From Embiotoca jacksoni (Eukaryota > Chordata > Actinopteri > Embiotocidae), in NCBI GenBank assembly GCA_022577435.1, contig JAKOON010000012.1, forward strand, positions 1,091,001 to 1,155,000: a DNA stretch of 64,000 nt, given 5' to 3'. The translations under genes and the position numbers were made by a program. Shown piece after piece: positions 60,301-64,000 of this stretch; positions within the stretch are counted from its first letter, which is position 1; each line of letters begins with the position of its first letter. The notes under the pieces were generated by a model. It saw nothing but the letters and a program-made list of their open reading frames with translations. It ran no database searches and was not told where the DNA came from.

Positions 60301-60646
60301 AGCGGAGGAGGTGAGCAGCAGCAGCGAACTGCAGCACTGAGAAATTCAAACAAGTCCTGAATCAGAGCGAGAGTCCATAAAAAAAAAGCCCGAGTGATCG
60401 AGCAGCACACGGAGGGACGAGGGCGAGGAGGACGATGTTGCCGTTTTCCGAGACTCGAAACACTTAAAGAGCAAAAGGTGAAAATTAATCTGCAACTAAT
60501 CCTAACATCAACCTCGTGAGACATCATTTTCATAAACACTTTTCCCAGCTCGAGTAAAAGTTGAAAACGTCTGTGGCGAAACCACCTTGAGGAAAGACAA
60601 CATTTCAAAAAAAGTAAAGGTAAAGGCATCAATGAACAATAATTGG
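57400..60646. other. intergenic region between xrcc1 and the D2-like receptor gene
   Basis: No coding exon is recognised. It holds a C run (59504-59520), T/A runs and AT-rich sequence. Confidence 0.6.
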
Positions 60647-60652
60647 TTTATT
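60647..60652 (-). terminator. xrcc1 polyadenylation signal
   Basis: AATAAA on the minus strand about 125 nt past the xrcc1 stop codon (60778-60780). Confidence 0.55.
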
Positions 60653-60777
60653 GCTCCTTCTAAATGAAGAAATTAATCTGAAAAAGAAAAGAATGTGTTT
60701 ATGGCTTTCCCCTCTGCTTCTTCGTCGGGACACGAAGTGCGAGCGTGTCTGTGGCCGCCCTCCTCGCGGCGTATTGT

Positions 60778-62352
60778 TCAGGGGACGACAGAGTAGGGCT
60801 GATAGGGCAGCAGCTTCTGTCGTTCGTTGATGGCGTAAATCCACGCTGGTTTGACGAAGTTCAGGTTGCCGTTGTCCATCAGTGCCTGTGATCGAAGTGA
60901 GAGCGAGTCAGTGATCTGTCACGTTAATAAATCGTCCGACAGGAAGCCTTCAGATTCTGTTAAAAAAAAAAAAAAAAACTAGAGTCGGGTACCAAACTTC
61001 AATACTTTTATGCCACCGACAGAATAGTTTCGGTACAGTCTGCCATCAAAAGGATGCCTCGTCATTAGGGGCCACATTTCCACGTCTAGTTTTCATCCAC
61101 GCTGGACAGCTGCTCGTATGAGCGTTCGCCCAGCCGATTCGAAGGTTGGAACGATCAGCAACCGGTGCTGGCGGTTGAGCGCTTTAGTCCCACCGCTTCT
61201 TCACGCTGTGTTCGGACGGCTGGGTAAACGGTGACGGAAATGAGCGCGGCGGTTTACCCAAAGAGGAATGTTTTTCAGCTCCGCGTGGCCGGGGGGGAAA
61301 AAAAAAAAAAAAAAAAAAAAAAAAGAAGCAGAATATTTAGAGCTCGGCGCGGAATAAATGCGAAGTGCCTCATCACGCCGCTGGAGTTAAAACAAATATA
61401 TTAACGCGGTAAATTGTAGAGTCTTGCGTCGGTTTTCATGTGAGGTTTTTAGGGGACATATGTTAATTGCTGCTCCAAAAAAAAACAACAACCACCAAAA
61501 CCATGAGTTACACTCTCCTCCACTAAACTATGGGAAACTGAAAACTGAAGATTTATACTGAAATGTGGAATGTCATTTTCTTGTACGTGAAGCGGATTTA
61601 ATCAAATTAGTATCGGTGTCTGGAACCAGCATCGAAGTCAAGGTATCTGTACTGCTACCCAAACATCTGTTGACATTACCCCGCCCTAACCAAAAGCCGC
61701 TAATTCAGACGCAAGGCCTGAAAAATGCCTGAAAACCAAACTCTGACCATAAACACGTTCAAAAGGCTCTCGTCTCCAACACTTGTTACATTTTCACAAA
61801 AGCAGGCCAAAATGTACTTCAGTGGTTTTATTTGATTACGCTCCGTGCAATGACAGTAAGTGCTTCAATGAAAATGCCTAAGAAGTCTCCGCGCCGATAG
61901 CGTCCCGAGTGCCGTGTTCAAAGGTCGTTTTCTTTTCTCCTCCGAGGGTTTTAAAACGAGCTTTTGCATAAACCGAGCAACAACTTAACACAGATTACTG
62001 AAGCAATTTCCTTCATAAAATTGTCCGGTCCGCGGCAGTCAAAGATTAGAGCGTGCGTTCGCGTGCACACAAACGTTCGAGCGCCGTTTAAAGTCGTGTT
62101 GGACATCATTATTCGGCCGCCGGAGAGAAGAACAAATGCCTGAAAAAGTCAAAAGAACGCTCCACTCACGTCTTCGAAGGAGTCGTGCCACCCTTCGCTG
62201 GTCACCACAAACTGCACCTTCGCCGTCATGTAGTCCTCAATCACTCTGAAGCAGATGACAGTCATGTGTATTATAATAAATAAAAAAATTAAACTCTTTT
62301 TTTTAAATTTTTTTTTATTGTGGATTACCATAAAATGTTGAAGTTGCAGTGA

Positions 62353-62404
<52 letters not shown>

Positions 62405-63914
62405 TCGGTCTCACCCGTTAAAGGCAACGATGTACCGCAGCAGGAGTCGCCTCTCGTTGTTGGGGAATTTACCGTAGAGGAAAAAGTGCTTTCTGCTCAG
62501 GAAGTCTGGAAGAAAAAGCAACACGGGAGGTGAAAGGATGAAGAAGATTGGCAAGACTGGCCAGTATGTAGGAGCGATTCCAGGCGGGTCGAGGGGGGGG
62601 GGGGGGACACTTTGCGTGTTTGGCCGTCCGGTTACTTCCCGTCAGCGGTTGCTTTGTCGGGTTGAGGAAGGCAGGACATTTTCTACTGTGATAAAAAAAA
62701 AAAAAAAACAACAGAGACACGAAGACACGGAGACACGAAGGAAGAGAAGCACACCTGGTAGCTCGGGGATGGCGTGATCCTCTTCAGCTTCAGCGTCTGT
62801 GTTCTCGTCTGTCGACCCCCCGTATGGATCCTCCTCCTTCGCCGTCGCTCCTGCTGCTCCTGCTGCTCCTCCTGCTGCTGCTTTCTTCACTGTGCTCTCC
62901 TTTTCCACCCTTTAACACGGACAGCATGTTTTAAACGGCCTGTTTCCGCGCCTGCTTTAAAAAGACGAGCCCTGCCTGCCGGTCTCGGGTTCCTATGATC
63001 TCGTCGGGGGCGCGAGAGGTCTCATTTTTGGAGATAATGAATCCGTTAGATTGGATTCAGACTTTTATGAATCCCACAGTGGGGACATTTTGTCGTCGCA
63101 GCGGCACAGAAAACCAAAAAAGGCGCACACAATATGAAAAAAACAACCCACAAAAAAACGTATAAATAAGATATATGTATGATATATATACGCATGATTA
63201 CATATCATATATATATGATATATATTGTTATATATATATGATATAAATCAAAACTATTCTAAGTTTCTAACTAACTATCCTGAAGTAGGTGATAAAAAAC
63301 AAACTTAAGTCGTATGAACTGCAATGGTTCTCGGTTAAGTTCCTGCACAAAAAAAAAAGAAAAAGAAAAGGGAGGAACTTCCTCCAAGAGTCGGAGAAAA
63401 AGCTCATCCAGCCCGAAACCACATTCATCGTGCGTAAAGGCCGTTTACACGTTTACGCAGTCGGCGTTTCAGCCTCGTTTTTCACGTCTCGTCTCTCGTT
63501 TGTCTGACAGAACAGACAGACTTCTATTCGAATCGACACGCAGCCTCTGTAAACAGCTGTCAGCAAACTTTATCCGTGCTGGGCAGACGGTACGCAGCAG
63601 GGTTTTCAAAGAGTTTTTAGCGCCGTGTCTAAATAACAATACCGATCAGAGCAGCGAGACTGAACCGAAAACAGAAACGCTGCGGTTTGAAATGCAAAAC
63701 TTAATGAGCTGAAAGACACTAAAATGCTGTGTGGAGCTGAGGAAAGTTGAAAAAAAAAACCAACTTGTACGGCTTCAGGAAAGCTGTCGGGGGCAATTAT
63801 CAATTCAAAGTTGACTCAAATGATTGAACACGGGAGGGACAAACTTGGTCTTTACTGGCGATTACCTCTGGAGCTCGTCCTCCGTGTCCACCGCCGAGTC
63901 GTCGTCGTCGCCCC
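60778..63914 (-). CDS. xrcc1: xrcc1, DNA repair scaffold protein XRCC1, C-terminal part (5' part beyond the right edge)
   Basis: Five in-phase exons: 63866-63914, 62755-62909, 62415-62505, 62170-62245 and 60778-60885. They cover the linker before, and most of, the second BRCT domain, which binds DNA ligase III in single-strand break repair in the nucleus. Motifs: an acidic DDDDSAVDTEDEL that matches the CK2-phosphorylated region binding the FHA domains of PNKP, aprataxin and APLF; DPYGGSTDENTD; then ELPDFLSRKHFFLYGKF, EDYMTAKVQFVVTSEGW, SFEDALMDN, and a C-terminus NERQKLLPYQPYSVVP. All parallel human XRCC1. The linker has an Ala/Gly-rich stretch. The N-terminal domain and first BRCT lie outside the window. 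Confidence 0.96.
60886..62169. other. last intron of xrcc1
   Basis: 1.3 kb with A runs at 60961-60978 and 61301-61324. No exon is seen. Confidence 0.65.
62355..62399. repeat. (CA)n microsatellite just inside an xrcc1 intron
   Basis: About 22 CA units. In the transcript this is (UG)n starting about 15 nt past the donor at 62414 of a short (169 nt) intron. Confidence 0.95.
62910..63865. other. xrcc1 intron
   Basis: Just under 1 kb. It contains an AT-rich patch of overlapping inverted repeats (63165-63247). No exon is seen. Confidence 0.65.
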
Positions 63915-64000
63915 CTGCGAAGAAGTCGGGCGTTTTGTCAGTAAAATTTGGCCGGAGAAACACAAACGTTTCATCGATTTGAACGATCAAAAAAAAAGAA

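Overview
The window is vertebrate nuclear DNA, almost certainly from a teleost fish. The genes are split into many short exons with GT..AG introns, AATAAA signals follow the stop codons, (CA)n microsatellites and poly-A/T runs are abundant, and several dispersed repeats typical of fish genomes are present. I see no prokaryotic features, rRNA, tRNA genes or CRISPR.

Five protein-coding genes were assembled by hand. All are on the minus strand, so transcription runs from the right edge to the left edge. Right to left they are: the 3' end of xrcc1 (63.9-60.8 kb, 5' part outside the window); a dopamine D2-like receptor (coding exons 47.4-39.5 kb, non-coding first exon near 57.1 kb); a type II transmembrane trypsin-like serine protease of the TMPRSS4/TMPRSS13 type (32.7-22.8 kb); ethe1, the mitochondrial persulfide dioxygenase (22.0-19.0 kb); and the 5' half of phldb3 (coding exons 5.9-1.8 kb, probable CpG-rich promoter near 14.3-15.0 kb). 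All splice phases match within each model. The protease, D2-like and ethe1 models give uninterrupted proteins of 498, 502 and 295 residues.

The flanking genes phldb3, ethe1 and xrcc1 lie in the same order and orientation as on human 19q13.31. Here the protease and the D2-like receptor sit between ethe1 and xrcc1. In mammals DRD2, TMPRSS5, TMPRSS4, TMPRSS13 and PHLDB1 cluster on 11q23. I infer that this block is the 19q-type ohnologous copy and keeps a D2-like/TMPRSS pair that the human copy lacks. The genes do not form a functional pathway (DNA repair, neurotransmission, proteolysis, sulfide detoxification, cortical scaffold); the link is chromosomal history.

Non-coding space is introns and short intergenic stretches holding microsatellites, fragments of a mariner transposase, a tRNA-headed SINE and other dispersed repeats. 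The points most worth checking are a (TG)53 tract 9 nt from a 3' splice site of the D2-like gene, a uORF whose stop overlaps that gene's start codon, a 40-bp exact copy of ethe1 exon 4 coding sequence inside ethe1 intron 1, and the apparent lack of LDLR-A and SRCR exons in the protease.
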